Below are positions 5,945 to 7,369 of a DNA stretch of 7,369 nt, piece after piece; within the stretch, counting starts at the first letter, position 1, and each line of letters opens with the position of its first letter. Below the pieces are notes generated by a model. That model was not told the origin of the DNA. It worked only from the letters and a program-made list of their open reading frames with translations, and ran no database searches. The position numbers and the translations under genes were made by a program. The stretch lies in NCBI GenBank assembly GCA_013151585.1, contig JAADHY010000039.1:1-7369 (forward strand), read 5' to 3'. This stretch comes from Planctomycetota bacterium (GTDB lineage: Bacteria; Planctomycetota; Planctomycetia; Planctomycetales; Planctomycetaceae).

Positions 5945-7369
5945 ATGCCGCATGACGAAGAGACTCTGAAGAGCACCGACACGAGCGTGTCGACGGCGAA
6001 CCTGCTGGCCAACGTCCTCAGGTTTCTCTACGCCGTCCGTCTCCGCAAAGGAGTCGTGATCACCACGTTGTTGATCAGCAGCGTGCTCGGAGCGTTCTAT
6101 TACCTCACCGCACCGCGTCTGTACGACTCCGCCGCTCAATTGCTCGTGTTGAAAGCCAGCCAGGATCCGCTCGAGGATTCGCTTACCATTCAGCAGGGCG
6201 TGCAAAACTACATGCCCACCTATCGTAAGATTCTGACGAGCGACAAGGTGCTGGCCAGCGCGATCGAGAACCTTCCCAAAGAGCATCGGGTCGACCTGAA
6301 AGGGGTCCCTCGCGAGAACTGGATTCAAACGATTCGTGAAAACACGTCGGTCACTTCGCCCAGTTGGACAAACCTGATCGATATCCGCTACCGTTCGCTC
6401 GATCCCTACGCTGCGGCGGCCGTGGTGGACGCCATCGTCCGGTCCTATTTGGCTTTCATGGACAAGACGCACAAGAACAACACCATGGAGCTCTTGAACC
6501 GGCTGACGGCGGAAAAAACGCGGCTTGAAGGTGAGCTGCATGCCAAAGAAGAAGAGCTCTTGCGTTTGCGGACGGCGTCCGAGGCTTTCGTGGGATCGGA
6601 CGGGACAAGCCGTATCCCTGCCGTCGAACGTGTGCTCGATCTGAACAAGAAGCTGACGGAGATTCAAGAAGAAGTCATCCGCGCTCAAGCGTTTTATGAC
6701 TCCGTTCAACGAGCGATTGAGAACGGAGAAGATATTGAAGGCTTGGCCCTGCAAGAAATCGAGATGATCGGCCGAGAGTTCTTGATGCAAGAACTCGGGC
6801 TGGGACGGCAGGACGCTTACGCACTGGCGCAGGCTCAGATTCAACTCAACGCCGACAAAGCGGAGCTGCGGAACCTGCTGTCACTTTACGGCGAGCGGCA
6901 TCCTCGCGTGCTGGACCTCGCTGAAAAAATCCGCACCACGGAGGAGTGGCTCGGGAGCCGACAACTGGCCATCAGCCAGACACTCCGGCAAATCCGGAAC
7001 CGCGAGCTCAAGCCGCGACTGCTCCAGATGGCTCAGCAAAAGCTCCAGCACGCTCTTGAAAAGCAGCATCAAATCCTCGCGCAACTGCAGCGAGAAAAAA
7101 TGGTCGCCATGCCGATCGCCAACTTGCAGGCGCGCATCGAGTTTGTAAAAGACACGCTGGATCGGCTTCGAAAGGACTACGACCTGTTACTGGATCGCAT
7201 CAACCGGCTCGACCTGGGCAAAGACCAAGGACTTTTAACGGAAATCGTCAGTCCTCCGTCGGTATCGACCTCTCAAGTATGGCCGAAACTCATTATCGTG
7301 GCGCTGATCTCGGTAACGCTTGGGCTGGGCAGCGGACTGGCCGCCGTGTACGTTCTGGACCTGTTGGAT
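5945..7369 (+). CDS. Polysaccharide co-polymerase / chain-length determinant, Wzz/GumC type (3' end beyond the window)
   Basis: This inner-membrane protein family sets polysaccharide chain length and forms the periplasmic bridge to the Wza-type exporter. The frame runs from ATG 5945 to the last base without a stop, 475 codons so far. A short cytoplasmic N-terminus leads to membrane segment 1 (about 36-56, VVITTLLISSVLGAFYYL). Next is the Wzz-like region (YDSAAQLLVLK, then YMPTYRKILTSDKVL, then NLIDIRYRSLDPYAAAAVVDAIV), then long charged helices predicted to be coiled coil (about 170-440). These include YGERHPRV (315-322), like the conserved GumC-family motif. A Pro/Ser-rich motif (VSPPSVSTSQVWPK, about 435-448) precedes membrane segment 2 (about 449-471), as usual in co-polymerases. 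The cut falls just inside the cytoplasmic C-terminus, so whether a BY-type tyrosine autokinase domain is fused cannot be seen. The preceding export gene 40 nt upstream strongly supports the role. Confidence 0.9.
   Translation, partial: MPHDEETLKSTDTSVSTANLLANVLRFLYAVRLRKGVVITTLLISSVLGAFYYLTAPRLYDSAAQLLVLKASQDPLEDSLTIQQGVQNYMPTYRKILTSDKVLASAIENLPKEHRVDLKGVPRENWIQTIRENTSVTSPSWTNLIDIRYRSLDPYAAAAVVDAIVRSYLAFMDKTHKNNTMELLNRLTAEKTRLEGELHAKEEELLRLRTASEAFVGSDGTSRIPAVERVLDLNKKLTEIQEEVIRAQAFYDSVQRAIENGEDIEGLALQEIEMIGREFLMQELGLGRQDAYALAQAQIQLNADKAELRNLLSLYGERHPRVLDLAEKIRTTEEWLGSRQLAISQTLRQIRNRELKPRLLQMAQQKLQHALEKQHQILAQLQREKMVAMPIANLQARIEFVKDTLDRLRKDYDLLLDRINRLDLGKDQGLLTEIVSPPSVSTSQVWPKLIIVALISVTLGLGSGLAAVYVLDLLD

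Noticed and set aside
5923..5952. Ten-codon open frame starting at ATG 5923
   Set aside because: It stops almost at once and overlaps the better-supported start at 5945. There is no evidence that it is a leader peptide.
5921..6844. Minus-strand open frame (307 codons) opposite the co-polymerase gene
   Set aside because: The plus strand carries a well-supported membrane co-polymerase with a ribosome binding site. The reverse frame shows no family motif. The minus-strand frames at 2093-2950 and 3578-4363, opposite clpV, were rejected for the same reason.
1..7369. tRNA, rRNA, CRISPR arrays, insertion sequences or integrase genes
   Set aside because: I saw no regularly spaced repeats, transposase motifs, terminal inverted repeats or tRNA-like cloverleaf on reading the window. 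Coding density explains nearly all of it.

Overview
The window comes from a GC-rich diderm (Gram-negative-type) bacterium and holds the junction of two cell-envelope gene sets, all on the + strand. The first is the tail of a type VI secretion system (T6SS) operon: tssF (3' part), tssG and tssH/clpV. The second is the start of an exopolysaccharide export operon: a Wza-type outer-membrane export lipoprotein and a Wzz/GumC-type polysaccharide co-polymerase that runs off the right edge. The T6SS and an outer-membrane lipoprotein exporter both imply an outer membrane. The style of the proteins and the pairing of these loci would fit Planctomycetota or a similar high-GC diderm phylum. That assignment is an inference from memory of the families, not something the sequence proves.

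Layout. Bases 1-507 encode the C-terminal 168 residues of the baseplate protein TssF. tssG begins inside tssF (37-nt overlap) and covers 471-1594, but its reading frame breaks at about 924-937: the conserved FYRAWEKYR segment is in one frame, and AYEQ through to LGWNSWL is in another. One missing base explains this. tssH (clpV) follows at 1661-4492 as a complete double-AAA+ ATPase with both Walker A/B pairs intact and a long acidic/Ala/Thr/Pro-rich linker in the middle domain. Bases 4493-4761 hold no convincing gene, but contain a hairpin just after the tssH stop, a possible sigma70-like promoter and a short interrupted palindrome. The export lipoprotein gene is at 4762-5904 (VSGC lipobox, Poly_export domain, two SLBB domains). 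Forty bases later comes the co-polymerase, 5945 to beyond 7369, with two membrane segments flanking a large coiled-coil periplasmic part.

How the genes work together. TssF and TssG form the wedge of the T6SS baseplate on which the contractile sheath assembles. ClpV disassembles the contracted sheath so its subunits can be reused. The broken tssG, if real in the organism, should disable the system; if it is a sequencing or assembly error, the locus looks functional. The second pair forms the standard trans-envelope export path of a Wzx/Wzy-type polysaccharide system: the co-polymerase in the inner membrane controls chain length and meets the export lipoprotein in the outer membrane.

I found no RNA genes, mobile elements, CRISPR arrays or clear evidence of a new system. 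The points that deserve a second look are the tssG frameshift, the ClpV linker, and the direct adjacency of T6SS and exopolysaccharide genes.
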